From Candidatus Choladousia intestinavium (GTDB taxonomy: Bacteria; Bacillota; Clostridia; Lachnospirales; Lachnospiraceae): DNA of 64,000 nt. The position numbers and the translations under genes are program-made. Each line of letters opens with the position of its first letter. Position 1 is the stretch's first letter. Shown piece after piece: positions 39,466 to 49,749 of this stretch. The notes below the pieces were generated by a model, which searched no databases, was not told where the DNA came from, and worked only from the letters and a program-made list of their open reading frames with translations. The stretch lies in NCBI GenBank assembly GCA_018712785.1, contig DVGK01000160.1, positions 1 through 64,000 on the forward strand, written 5' to 3'.

Positions 39466-41376
39466 ATGAAGGACGGATTTATTAAGGCTGCTGCCCTGAC
39501 ACCGGGAATCCGGGTGGCGGACTGTGAGTACAATACAAATCAGATATGCAGGATGATGGAGGAAGCCTGGGAGCAGGAGGCGAAGCTTTTAGTTTTTCCG
39601 GAGCTGTGCGTTACAGGCTACACCTGCGGAGATCTTTTCCTGCAGGAGCCCCTTCTGCGGAGTGCGGAAGATTCTCTGGAGAGGATTATCCGTCATACGG
39701 CAGACAGGGAAGGGCTGGTGTTTGTAGGGCTTCCCTTCCGGAAAGGGGGAAAGCTTTACAACGTGGCGGCGGCTATAAGCAGCGGCCGGCTCCTGGGACT
39801 GGTTCCCAAATACGCTCTTCCAAACTACGGCGAGTTTTATGAGAGACGCCATTTTGAACCGGGGCCGGAGAAGGTTCAGTGGATTTCCTGGAGGGGAGAG
39901 CAGGTTCCCTTCGGAATGAAGCAGCTCTTTGTCTGCGAAAGTATGGAAAATCTTGCGGTGGCCGCAGAGCTCTGTGAGGATCTGTGGGCGCCGGATCCCC
40001 CCAGCGTCGCCCACGCGCTGGCGGGAGCGTCTGTGATCGTAAATCTGTCTGCCAGTGATGAGGTGACAGGAAAGAATCTGTACAGAAGGTCACTGGTTTC
40101 CTCCCAGTCGGCAAGACTTTTCTGCGGCTATATTTATGCCAGCGCCGGAGAAGGGGAATCTACCCAGGATCTTGTGTTTTCCGGCCATAATCTGATCGGA
40201 GAGAACGGCCACATTCTGGCTGAGTCTTCCAGATTCGGTACGGGCATTCTGATCTCGGAGATTGATGTGGAACGGATAAACGCGGAGAGGCGCAGAACCA
40301 CTACATTTCAGGAAAGGGGCGCGGAAGCTTATGTGAGACAGGGCTTTTCCATGAAGCTGGAGGAGACGGTTCTTTCCAGAAGCTTTGACCCGGCGCCTTT
40401 TGTCCCGGCGGGAAAAGAGGACCGGGACGCCCGGTGTGAAGAGATTCTGATGATTCAGGCCATGGGGCTGAAGAAGCGGGTGGAGCACACCCGCAGCAAA
40501 AGCCTGGTGGTGGGCATTTCCGGAGGTTTGGATTCCACTCTGGCCCTGCTGGTGATGGTGAAGGTCTGCGACCTTCTGGGACTTCCCAGGAGCACGGTGA
40601 CGGCAGTTACCATGCCGGGATTCGGCACCACCGACCGGACGTATCAGAATGCCTGTGAGCTGACCAGAAGCCTTGGAGCAAAGCTTCAGGAAGTCGATAT
40701 CCGGGAAGCGGTAAATCTTCACTTCCGGGATATCGGCCACGACGGCCAGGTACACGATGTGACGTATGAGAACAGCCAGGCCAGGGAGCGCACCCAGATT
40801 TTGATGGATCTGGCCAATCAGAAGGGAGGCCTCCTGGTGGGCACCGGTGATATGTCGGAGCTGGCCCTGGGCTGGGCCACCTATAACGGAGATCATATGT
40901 CCATGTACGGCGTGAACTGTTCGGTGCCCAAGACCCTGGTGCGCCATCTGGTCCGGTACTATGCGGATACCTGCGGGGAGGAGAAGATTCGGGAGATTCT
41001 GTACGATGTGCTGGATACCCCTGTAAGTCCGGAGCTGCTGCCGCCCAAGGACGGAAAGATCGCCCAGAAGACGGAGGATCTGGTAGGCCCCTATGAGCTT
41101 CACGATTTCTTCCTGTATCATATGATGCGCTTCGGGTGCAGGCCGAAGAAGCTGTACCGGATGGCCCTTCTGGCCTTTGACGGACAGTACGGACCGGAGA
41201 CCATTTTAAAGTGGCTGAAGACCTTTTACCGGAGATTCTTCGCCCAGCAGTTTAAGCGCTCCTGCGTGCCCGATGGCCCCAAGGTGGGTTCTGTGGCCCT
41301 TTCTCCCAGAGGGGATCTGAGGATGCCCAGCGATGCCTGCGCGGATCTGTGGCTGAAGGAGCTGGAAGCTATATGA
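39466..41376 (+). CDS. nadE: glutamine-dependent NAD+ synthase
   Basis: Nitrilase-like amidase domain (FPELCVTGYTCGDLF) plus NAD synthase domain (VVGISGGLDSTLALLV). Confidence 0.95.
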   Translation: MKDGFIKAAALTPGIRVADCEYNTNQICRMMEEAWEQEAKLLVFPELCVTGYTCGDLFLQEPLLRSAEDSLERIIRHTADREGLVFVGLPFRKGGKLYNVAAAISSGRLLGLVPKYALPNYGEFYERRHFEPGPEKVQWISWRGEQVPFGMKQLFVCESMENLAVAAELCEDLWAPDPPSVAHALAGASVIVNLSASDEVTGKNLYRRSLVSSQSARLFCGYIYASAGEGESTQDLVFSGHNLIGENGHILAESSRFGTGILISEIDVERINAERRRTTTFQERGAEAYVRQGFSMKLEETVLSRSFDPAPFVPAGKEDRDARCEEILMIQAMGLKKRVEHTRSKSLVVGISGGLDSTLALLVMVKVCDLLGLPRSTVTAVTMPGFGTTDRTYQNACELTRSLGAKLQEVDIREAVNLHFRDIGHDGQVHDVTYENSQARERTQILMDLANQKGGLLVGTGDMSELALGWATYNGDHMSMYGVNCSVPKTLVRHLVRYYADTCGEEKIREILYDVLDTPVSPELLPPKDGKIAQKTEDLVGPYELHDFFLYHMMRFGCRPKKLYRMALLAFDGQYGPETILKWLKTFYRRFFAQQFKRSCVPDGPKVGSVALSPRGDLRMPSDACADLWLKELEAI

Positions 41377-41417
41377 TTTTATAAATATTCTGCACAGTCT
41401 AATGACTGATGCTTAAG

Positions 41418-41452
41418 GAAAGCAGGCGGCTTAAAGCTGCCTGCTTTTCACA
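41418..41452 (+). terminator. Rho-independent-like terminator after nadE
   Basis: GAAAGCAGGCGGCTTAAAGCTGCCTGCTTTTC. Confidence 0.6.
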
Positions 41453-41539
41453 TAAGCTAAACCAATCAAATGCCTCCGAAATTGCTGTTTTCCCATGCTG
41501 ACTAAAATTAGAAAGCAGAAAACAGGCAGGAGGAGACCT

Positions 41540-42080
41540 GTTTGAGATTGACAAGCAGCCGTTAGCAGACATAGGAAAGAGTTATGATTTGCAGGAAGAA
41601 ATTTATATTGCAGGGCTTTATGGTGAAAAATGCGGTTTTTTTGAACTGTTTCCGGCCAAAGCGCGCGTAGCAGTACCCGCCGGTCATCGCCTATTTGGAA
41701 AACATGTTATCTCACTTCAAGACTTGCGTGGTGAAACCATTACCCTAACAAAGAAAAGACAAACACCCGCGTTTGACTTGGTTCGGGGAATGCTTGAGCA
41801 AGAGAATTTGTGTGTTCAAATCATTGACACGGAATTTTACGACATCAATGTATTTGCGACTTGTGAATTAAATAATACCCTTCTGCTCTCTCCACATATG
41901 CGCAGACATATGTCCATCTATGAACACCTGTTTTATTGATGTTGATTGCACTGTGCCATGCGGACTTGTATATCCTCTCCATCCGACGAAGGAAGTTCAA
42001 ATACTATTGGATACAGCACACACATTGAAAGAGGATGGCTTTTTTTACGAAGAAAACCATTTGGAAGTCAAGCGCGAAAA
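41540..42080 (+). pseudogene. remnant of a LysR-type regulator (substrate-binding domain only, frameshifted)
   Basis: FEIDKQPLADIGKSYDLQEEIYIAGLYGEKCGFF...LFPAKARVAVPAGHRLFGKHVISLQDLRGETI; after YEHLFY* continuation FIDVDCTVPCGLVYPLHPTKEVQILLD in another frame; no HTH upstream. Confidence 0.65.
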
Positions 42081-42128
42081 AATTAAGCAGGAGAAGAAGA
42101 GTTGTGTGGCAAATTCTTCCTCCTGCCG

Positions 42129-43043
42129 TCACCGTGAGGCGGGGTCTGAAGGAAGCCGGAGGCAAACCACTGGATTGTTTTTTCCGGCGTAATCCCGCGG
42201 TGAACACTGATAAAATTCTCTGAAAGCTTTGTAAAAATTGCTGCTGTTGCTGTAACCGAGCATGGAGGCAATCTCCTCAACAGACAGAGTGGTTCCTTTC
42301 AGCAGAAAAGCCGCACGCTCCATCCGTTGTTCCAAAAGAATTTCGGAAAAGGATTTTCCGATTTCACGGTGCAGCAGAGTGGAAATATAGTTTGGGTGGT
42401 AAGAAAAATGCTTCGATATATCTTTTAATGTCACAACGTCAGAGTGCTCTCCCATATAACGGACGATTCTTTCTGACAGACGTTCATCTTTCGGAACGGG
42501 GCTCGACCGCTTATACTGCCTTGCCACCATCATCAGCAGCGTCAGTACCATAGGCTGGAGAATGGCCTGAGTATCCTCCTGCGGATTGGCATATTCAATT
42601 ACCATCATTTCCAGAAGGGTGCGGATACAGCAGGAGTCATCAAAGCGAAGGTGAATGAATTCCTCGGAATACTCATTGGTCTGCGGATCGAGGAAAAAGC
42701 GGAACAGCTTCGTATCTGCGGACAGCACCGGCAGGAATACCTGGAAAAAAGTCTCTTTTTGAATCGGAATGCCAATGATGATAATGTCCTTTTCACTGTG
42801 TGCCGAGAGCGCATATCCGGCAAACGGCTGGCCGATATAACACTCATTTTCATGAATCGTAATGTGGTTGTCATATTTATAGCTCAGCGCGCCATAATCG
42901 CCTGAATAGGCGAAGCTGAAAAAGAAAAAATCCCGGCGGTGGAACATCTCCTGAATACACTGGAATAAAAAGAAATAGTTTGAAATTACGGCAGAAGATA
43001 TAAGCGCTATCAATGCTATGCCATATTTTGGCGGTTCAGGCAA
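42129..43043 (-). CDS. AraC family transcriptional regulator
   Basis: C-terminal HTH: RIVRYMGEHSDVVTLKDISKHFSYHPNYISTLLHREIGKSFSEILLEQRMERAAFLLKGTTLSVEEIASMLGYSNSSNFYKAFREFYQCSPRDY. Confidence 0.93.
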   Translation of the reverse strand: MPEPPKYGIALIALISSAVISNYFFLFQCIQEMFHRRDFFFFSFAYSGDYGALSYKYDNHITIHENECYIGQPFAGYALSAHSEKDIIIIGIPIQKETFFQVFLPVLSADTKLFRFFLDPQTNEYSEEFIHLRFDDSCCIRTLLEMMVIEYANPQEDTQAILQPMVLTLLMMVARQYKRSSPVPKDERLSERIVRYMGEHSDVVTLKDISKHFSYHPNYISTLLHREIGKSFSEILLEQRMERAAFLLKGTTLSVEEIASMLGYSNSSNFYKAFREFYQCSPRDYAGKNNPVVCLRLPSDPASR

Positions 43044-43070
43044 GGAAGCTCAGAGCCATGAATGAAAAAC

Positions 43071-43110
43071 AGGATAAAAGATAAAGCTTGCCTGCTCAAT
43101 CTTTTATCCT
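43071..43110. terminator. 12-bp hairpin between the phytase-like and AraC genes
   Basis: AGGATAAAAGAT ... ATCTTTTATCCT. Confidence 0.55.
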
Positions 43111-43157
43111 ATTGCTTCGTAAAGGTTGGAATCTATCAAGATCCTTCTTAAACAGGA

Positions 43158-44516
43158 TTATTCGCTGGCGGTCTGGAACAGCCAGATCTGAGCCGGCTCA
43201 GTGTTTTCCCCGATGGAGATCTGGGGGCTGGCTTCTGTGCCGTCCAGGGAATAGGTACCGGTTTCGGCATCATATACATAATCGGTAATATCACAGTCCT
43301 CGTTCTCCGGGTCTTCTGCTACCGTAACGATGCCGAAATCATTGTCATTGATTACAGCGATGGTATTCTCGTCTGCCATGCAGATACCCTCAGCCTTTTC
43401 CGCGGTCCATCCATATTCGCGAAGATCCAGCAGCTCCTCTTTTTCCATAAAGGAAATGTCTGTCAGCTCTTCCGCAGAAGCATATTCCGGGTAGGTATCA
43501 TTGTAAGTTACATCTGTTATGTCAGAGGCCTGGGACAGATCCACCTGGTAAACCTTATTCTGCATGGTTCCGTCTGCAAGCTTGCCCTGCTCGATGACCA
43601 GAAGCGTCGTATCATCCACTGCGTAGATATCGCCGATCTTGCAGTCGCTGGGGGAGTTATACTGGGAGACGTCTACAGGATAGGCATACATTTTAACATC
43701 GCCTGTTTCAGGATCCAGCTCTACAATTCTTGTGAAGGAGGCGGTATCTGCCGTTTCTCCATTAATATCCAGAACACTCTGTACAGAAGCCAGAACCTTT
43801 CCGGAGGGAGTAATGGTCAGGCCCTCAAAGCCTCTGTTGGGGATCCGGTACTGCAGCACCTCGGGAAGTCCGTTGCCGGGCGCGTATTTTTCCAGAAGCG
43901 TTCCTTCAGAATCTGTCTTTACAATAAAGGGGCCGTATTCGTCGCAGAGCCAGAAATTTCCATCGGCATCTACTGCGATTCCCTCTGTATCCAGGCCGTT
44001 GCTGTCATAGCCGAGATTGTTCATCTCCATGTCGAGAGCCGTTTCATTGGTGGATCCTACCTGTCCGGGTTCCAGGGGAAGCCCCGTAATATTGTTTCCT
44101 TCCGTGTCCTTCAGCTCAATGACAGAGGTTACCTCCGCCCCGTCTTCTGTGACGGTGAGAACGGCGATGCTGGGGGTGAATTCGGGACACGGGAAAATCT
44201 TGGCATCCGTAACGGTACCGCCGCTGCTGTACTGGGGCGCGTCCGCATTGGGGCCGCGGTCGGTGACAGCGTAAAATTCCATCTGTCCCTCTTCGTTCAG
44301 CCCTTTAAAGGTAACAGCGGAGCCGAAGCCTGTCACCAGGCCGTTTTCAAAGTATCCCTCTTCTGAATAAGCGTAGGGAACCATGTATTCCTGAGGAACC
44401 GAGACGTCATAGGAGGCGGCTGTATAGCTGCCTGAAGCATCCGATGCCAGGGCGGAGAAAGGCAGGGACGCCAGGAGAAGTCCGGTGCTTAAAACGGTGA
44501 AAATCTGTTTTTTCAT
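43158..44516 (-). CDS. secreted esterase-like/phytase-like beta-propeller protein
   Basis: Signal peptide; EEGQMEFYAVTDRGPNADAP, DTEGIAVDADGNFWLCDEYGPFIVK, FEGLTITPSGKVLASVQS. Confidence 0.75.
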   Translation of the reverse strand: MKKQIFTVLSTGLLLASLPFSALASDASGSYTAASYDVSVPQEYMVPYAYSEEGYFENGLVTGFGSAVTFKGLNEEGQMEFYAVTDRGPNADAPQYSSGGTVTDAKIFPCPEFTPSIAVLTVTEDGAEVTSVIELKDTEGNNITGLPLEPGQVGSTNETALDMEMNNLGYDSNGLDTEGIAVDADGNFWLCDEYGPFIVKTDSEGTLLEKYAPGNGLPEVLQYRIPNRGFEGLTITPSGKVLASVQSVLDINGETADTASFTRIVELDPETGDVKMYAYPVDVSQYNSPSDCKIGDIYAVDDTTLLVIEQGKLADGTMQNKVYQVDLSQASDITDVTYNDTYPEYASAEELTDISFMEKEELLDLREYGWTAEKAEGICMADENTIAVINDNDFGIVTVAEDPENEDCDITDYVYDAETGTYSLDGTEASPQISIGENTEPAQIWLFQTASE

Positions 44517-44723
44517 AATGATGAATCTCCTTTTCTTTTTGATCTATTTTAGAGCAGAAGAAAGGGAGGGACTATCAACGAATTGAAAAATCTGGATGTA
44601 GATAAAGTAAAAACAGGTCAAAAAAATAGAATGGCTCTCCACTTGACTGTATGCGGGAAACAGGGTACGATGAATTCAAAAAGATTTCTGTCTGCAGACA
44701 GAAGGAAACAGGAGGAAAATCGT

Positions 44724-46712
44724 ATGAGAATCTATGTGGATGCCAAAGCGGCCCGTGACGGAAACGGTTCAAAGGAAATGCCCTTTAAGCGTATCAATGA
44801 CGCGGCCCAGGCTGCCGGACCGGGGGATGAGGTACTGGTGGCGCCCGGCATTTACCGGGAGTATGTGGATCCCAGGAATGCAGGCAGGGAGGACGCCAGA
44901 ATCACATATCGCAGTGCGCAGCCTCTTGGAGCTGTGATTACAGGGGCGGAGGAAGTGAAGGACTGGAAGCCGTACCAGGAAAATGTCTGGGTCTGCCGGA
45001 TTGATAATTCCATTTTCGGAAGCTACAATCCGTACACCACGTATGTTTACGGAGACTGGTACTTTGCGGGACGCAGCAAACATACGGGAGCTGTCTACCT
45101 CAATGATAAGATGCTGTATGAGGCGGAGAGCCTGGAGGCCTGCCTCAAAGGGGAAGTCTATCCATGCTCCTGGGAACCGGAGGCCTCGGTCTACAAATGG
45201 TATTCCTGCCAGGAGGACGGAGAGACGGTGATTTACGCCAACTTTCAGGGCAAGAATCCCAATGAGGAAAATGTAGAGATCAATGTGCGGCGTGAATGCT
45301 TTATGCCCTCAAAGACGGGAGTGGGATATATTACTGTCAGCGGCTTTCATATTAATAAGGCTGCCACTACCTGGGCGCCTCCCGCGGCTTATCAGGATGG
45401 CATGATCGGCCCTCACTGGTCCAAAGGCTGGATTATCGAGGACTGTGAGATCAGCAACAGTAAGTGCGCCGGCATCTCCCTGGGAAAATATCTGGATCCG
45501 GACAATGACCATTACTTTACATACAAGCATGTGAAAAGTCCGACTCAGATGGAGCGGGACGCTGTGTGCCGGGGCCAGTACCATGGATGGCTGAAGGAGA
45601 AGGTGGGAAGCCATATCATCCGCCGCTGCAATATCCATAACTGTGAGCAGGGAGGCATTATCGGCCGCATGGGAGGCGTATTCTCAATCATCGAGGACAA
45701 CCATATTCACCATATCAACAACATGATGGAGCTGGGAGGCGCTGAGATCGCCGGCATTAAGATGCATGCGGCCATTGATGTGACGTACCGCAGAAATTAT
45801 ATCCATCACTGCACGATGGGTATCTGGTGTGACTGGGAGGCACAAGGTACCCGCATTACCCAGAACCTGTTTCACGACAACCAGAAGCCGGAATTTGCCG
45901 CGCAGCTCAAGGGAGGCATGATGAGCCAGGACATTTTCGTGGAGGTAGGACACGGGCCCACTCTGATTGACAATAATATTCTGCTGTCAGACGTTAGCCT
46001 GCGCATGGCCACAGAAGGAGTCGCCATGGTTCATAACCTGATCTGCGGGGCGCTCACCTGTGTGGGAGAAGGCACAGGCCCCAGATATACGCCTTACCAT
46101 ATTCCCCACCGTACGGAGGTCATGGGATTTATGACGATTCTGCACGGGGACGACCGTTTCTACAACAACATTTTCGTACAGAAATGGCCTTCCAAGCCCT
46201 TTACCACTCTGCGTGACAGCTCAGAGGGGACGGATGAGGAAAATCGGGAGGTAGGTACCCACGTTATGGACGAATATCCTGCCTATGAAGAGTGGATCGC
46301 CATGTTTGACATGGATACAGATACGCCGGATATGGTTAAGCTGGAGGCGGCCCACGGACATCACCTGCCTGTCTGGGCAAAAGGAAACGCTTACTTTAAC
46401 GGCGCGAAAGCCTGGAAAAAGGAGCAGGCTCCTCTGGTAGATACAGAGCATGAGGTATATGTGGACGTGATCTTTAAGGATGGAAAACCAGTCCTCTCTA
46501 CCAATCTTTACGAGTTTCTGGGAGACTTTTCTGCCGGTATGATAAACAGTGAGATTCTGGGCTGTGCCTTTGAGCCGGAGGAGAGATTTGAGAATCCAGA
46601 CGGCACGGATATCGTCTTTGACCGGGATTACTTCGGAGAACACCGGGGAGTAAGAGTTCTGCCTGGCCCCCTCGCCCTGGGAGAGGATGCCGGGAAAGAA
46701 CTTTGGCAGTAA
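44724..46712 (+). CDS. right-handed beta-helix glycosidase, GH120-like beta-xylosidase
   Basis: Start MRIYVDAKAARDGNG after GGAGG; resembles recalled GH120 XylC (GIYREYVDPRNAGREDARITYRSA, NVWVCRIDNSIFGSYNPY, WAPPAAYQDGMIGPHWSKGWIIEDCEI, AAIDVTYRRNYIHHC, GIWCDWEAQGTRITQNLFHDN). Confidence 0.82.
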   Translation: MRIYVDAKAARDGNGSKEMPFKRINDAAQAAGPGDEVLVAPGIYREYVDPRNAGREDARITYRSAQPLGAVITGAEEVKDWKPYQENVWVCRIDNSIFGSYNPYTTYVYGDWYFAGRSKHTGAVYLNDKMLYEAESLEACLKGEVYPCSWEPEASVYKWYSCQEDGETVIYANFQGKNPNEENVEINVRRECFMPSKTGVGYITVSGFHINKAATTWAPPAAYQDGMIGPHWSKGWIIEDCEISNSKCAGISLGKYLDPDNDHYFTYKHVKSPTQMERDAVCRGQYHGWLKEKVGSHIIRRCNIHNCEQGGIIGRMGGVFSIIEDNHIHHINNMMELGGAEIAGIKMHAAIDVTYRRNYIHHCTMGIWCDWEAQGTRITQNLFHDNQKPEFAAQLKGGMMSQDIFVEVGHGPTLIDNNILLSDVSLRMATEGVAMVHNLICGALTCVGEGTGPRYTPYHIPHRTEVMGFMTILHGDDRFYNNIFVQKWPSKPFTTLRDSSEGTDEENREVGTHVMDEYPAYEEWIAMFDMDTDTPDMVKLEAAHGHHLPVWAKGNAYFNGAKAWKKEQAPLVDTEHEVYVDVIFKDGKPVLSTNLYEFLGDFSAGMINSEILGCAFEPEERFENPDGTDIVFDRDYFGEHRGVRVLPGPLALGEDAGKELWQ

Positions 46713-46897
46713 AAATTTTTTGAATTTGAAAATCTTATAACAACGATTACAGTCATTAAGAGGAGCGGATGCGGTTCAGAGCAGCTGCTCTTCTTTATAT
46801 TGCGGTATATTTCATCTGTTGACGGCGTCGGGGATGTTGTAGTATTCTATTCTTTATGTAGTGAAAGCGGAAGACAGAAGTAAGGAGAAGAGAAGCT

Positions 46898-48409
46898 ATG
46901 TATGAAATCATGAGTTCGGATGAGGCCATCCGTCTGATCCGCGACGGTGACTGTATCTGCGTAAATTCTTTTGTAGGCATCGAAAATCCGGTGGAGCTTC
47001 ATGAAGCGATTTACCGGAGATATCAGAGAATGCAGTCCCCTAGGCATCTTACCATTATTTCCAGCGCCGGCTTCGGAGTCTGGGATGAGGAGCGCAATGC
47101 GGAGGGCTATATCCGGGAGGGAGCAGTGGATCGGCTGATCTGCGGACATTTCGGGGCCATGCTAAGCACCAAGAAGCTGGTGCTGGAAGATCGCTTCGAG
47201 GCATACAATCTGCCCCTGGGCTGTATCTCGCATGCCATCCGGGCTCAGGCGGGCGGTCTGCCGGGAGCGCTGTCCAAGGTAGGGCTTGATATCTTTGTAG
47301 ATCCCAGGAGGGAAGGGCCGGGCATCAACCGGATTTCTATTGATGATTCGCTGGTAAAATATGTGGAAGTGGACGGAGAGGAATTTCTCTATTATAAGCT
47401 GCCGAAAATTAACGTAGCCCTGATTAAGGGAACCGCGGCGGACCGGAAGGGGAATATTTCCTTTGATGATATGTTCATGTCCGGAGACGCCCTCTCCATC
47501 TGTCAGGCGGTGAAGGCCAATCGGGGTAAGGTGATCGTGCAGGTAGACCGTCTGGTGAACACACCTTCACGGCCCAGAAACGCCATTATCCCCGGCTGTC
47601 TGGTGGACGCCATTGTGGTGGCGGAGCCGGAGGAGCGCAATGAGGCTTACACATCCCTTACCGGAAGCTTTGAGATTCCTTATGAAGACTGGAGCAAGTG
47701 GAATGAAAAGATCGATACGGCTTCCGCGAAACAGCTCCAAAACAGTGTGGTAGGCAATGTTATCGGCCGGAGGGCGGCCCAGGAGCTGCGGGTGGATGAC
47801 ATTGTGAATATCGGCATCGGGCTTCCGGAAATGGTATCCAGATATACCAGAAAAAGCGGAATGCTGGATCAGGTCACGCTAACAGTGGAGTCAGGAGGCA
47901 TCGGCGGTTTCCCTGTGTCCGGAGAGGTTTTCGGAGCCATGATCGGCGCTTCTTCGGTCTATGATATGGCCAACCAGTTCGACCTATATGACAACGGCGG
48001 GCTTGATATCTGCTTTATGGGAGCCCTGGAGGTGGATAAAGAGGGGAATGTCAACGCCCACAGAGGCCCAGGGGCCTTTGCCGGCATCGGAGGCTTCGCC
48101 AATATTACGGCAAAAACACCGACAGTAGTGTTCTGTATGACCTTCAATACAAAAGGGCTGGAAGTTTCCCAGAAAAAAGGCGTGGTAACCATCCAGCGGG
48201 AGGGATTGGTACCTAAATTTGTGGATAAAGTAAGGAGCGTCAGTTTTTCCGCCAAGCGAGCCATAGCCAATGGGCAGAAGGTGCTGTATGTGACGGAGCG
48301 CTGTGTGTTCCGGCTGACTCCCAAGGGGCTTAAGCTGATCGAAGTCTATCCGGGAATCGATGAGGAAAAAGAGATTCTGGCGCTGCTGCCCTTTGAGGTG
48401 GAGAGATAG
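46898..48409 (+). CDS. acyl-CoA:acetate/3-ketoacid CoA-transferase (fused alpha-beta)
   Basis: IRDGDCICVNSFVGIENP, NIGIGLPEMVSRY, LTVESGGIGGFPVSGEVFGAMIGA. Confidence 0.92.
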   Translation: MYEIMSSDEAIRLIRDGDCICVNSFVGIENPVELHEAIYRRYQRMQSPRHLTIISSAGFGVWDEERNAEGYIREGAVDRLICGHFGAMLSTKKLVLEDRFEAYNLPLGCISHAIRAQAGGLPGALSKVGLDIFVDPRREGPGINRISIDDSLVKYVEVDGEEFLYYKLPKINVALIKGTAADRKGNISFDDMFMSGDALSICQAVKANRGKVIVQVDRLVNTPSRPRNAIIPGCLVDAIVVAEPEERNEAYTSLTGSFEIPYEDWSKWNEKIDTASAKQLQNSVVGNVIGRRAAQELRVDDIVNIGIGLPEMVSRYTRKSGMLDQVTLTVESGGIGGFPVSGEVFGAMIGASSVYDMANQFDLYDNGGLDICFMGALEVDKEGNVNAHRGPGAFAGIGGFANITAKTPTVVFCMTFNTKGLEVSQKKGVVTIQREGLVPKFVDKVRSVSFSAKRAIANGQKVLYVTERCVFRLTPKGLKLIEVYPGIDEEKEILALLPFEVER

Positions 48410-48432
48410 ATATTGTCTTTCCTTCCGGTCTT

Positions 48433-49067
48433 CTATTCTTCAATAAATGAATGACTGATAATATAGAATTCTTCCTGGCTGGGCAGATATTTCTTTTCCA
48501 TTTTTCCAGGGTGCCGTCATAACGCTCGGCCTCCTCCGGTGAAAAGGACATAACAGCGCTGCCGTGATAAAACCATCTTCTGCGGTCCAGGGCATGGGGC
48601 CGCAGCTCCTTTACCAGCATGCCGGCAGGGTATTTTCCGTCTTCCAGGCTTACGTGATATCTGAGGCAGCTTTTAAAGCCGCGGCTGACGTAGTTTCCGG
48701 GATTTCCAAAGATGACGATCACATCGTAGCCCAGGGCCGCTGCCTGTTCAAAGGAATATTCAATCAGCTTTTTGCCGTAGCCCATTCTCTGATACGCGGG
48801 GTCAATCGAGACGGGGCCGAAGGTAAGAATTTCTTTTTTGTTTCCTTCCCCGTCCCGCAGCCAGGCTTTTGTATACATAATATTGCCGATGATCTGCCCG
48901 TCCAGTTCCAGGACAAAATCCAGCTCCGGTATAAAATCTTCGTGTTCCCGCATGATATGGACAAGATAATGTTCGGTACAGCCGGGGGTGTATACGTTGT
49001 AAAAAGCCTTTCTTGTCAGAGCTTCCACAGCCGCCCGGTCTTTTGGTTCTTCTCTTCTAATTTCCAT
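48433..49067 (-). pseudogene. GNAT N-acetyltransferase with a 1-nt frameshift near 48501-48505
   Basis: MEIRREEPKDRAAVEALTRKAFY, FGPVSIDPAYQRMGYGKKLIEYSFEQAAALGYDVIVIFGNPGNYVSRGF. Uninterrupted ORF runs on to 48330, antisense to the neighbour; adding one A restores EKMEKKYLPSQEEFYIISHSFIEE* ending at 48433. Confidence 0.7.
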
Positions 49068-49219
49068 TTTGACGCTCCTTTTTATATGGCAATCGTTTTG
49101 CCTGAATTTAAAAGAATATACGGTTATTCTACCAGATACGGACGGGAAAGTATACCTTTCTCTGCGTTTCCTCCTTGACAAAACATCCGCTCATGGTGTA
49201 TGGTAAAGTACATCAGAAG

Positions 49220-49488
49220 AAGATTCTAAAACGATGACGAGACCAGTAGGATGGGAAAAGCATCCAGAGAGAGGGCGGAAGCTGGAAAGCCCTTATGCGG
49301 AACCATTTGAAGACCAGCTCTGAGCGGCCCCAATCCGGCCCGGTGATTCCGTTACCATCTGCGAGCGGCCAGACACAGGAGTCCTGTTGGGAAGAAAGGA
49401 CAGACCTGATTGTGGATGGCAACAAGGGTGGAACCGCGAGTAGAGATTACCCGTCCCTTGCAGCGATGAAGCTGCAGGGGATTTTTTG
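49220..49488 (+). ncRNA. T-box leader controlling threonyl-tRNA synthetase
   Basis: T-box AGGGTGGAACCGCG (49425-49438), terminator CCCTTGCAGC-gatgaa-GCTGCAGGGGATTTTTT; candidate Thr specifier ACC near 49313-49315. Confidence 0.9.
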
Positions 49489-49547
49489 ACCTTTATAGAA
49501 AAGTTTTCCGAAGGGTCTTATAGAGTCAAAAAAGAAAGGAGAGACGT

Positions 49548-49748
49548 ATGAAAAACTGGATAAAAGATAATTTTCTGGCTAGCTGGACGCCCTTTGAGAA
49601 GGGGCTTTTTCTGACAGATGTGCTGCTGCTGGGGATTCTGATTGGCTGGCTCACATCGCCCCTCAAGGGAGGACTTCGTTTTTTCAGCAACAATTCCTGG
49701 GAAATAGGGGAAAAGGATAAAGAAGAACAGGAACAGGAGGAAGAATAA
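49548..49748 (+). CDS. small single-TM protein between T-box and thrS
   Basis: AAGAAAGGAGAG SD; MKNWIKDNFLASWTPFEKGLFLTDVLLLGILIGWLTSPLKGGLRFF with acidic tail. Confidence 0.65.
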   Translation: MKNWIKDNFLASWTPFEKGLFLTDVLLLGILIGWLTSPLKGGLRFFSNNSWEIGEKDKEEQEQEEE

Positions 49749-49749
49749 C

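Noticed and set aside
40090-41121. 343-aa minus-strand ORF opposite nadE
   Set aside because: Shadow ORF; no family resemblance.
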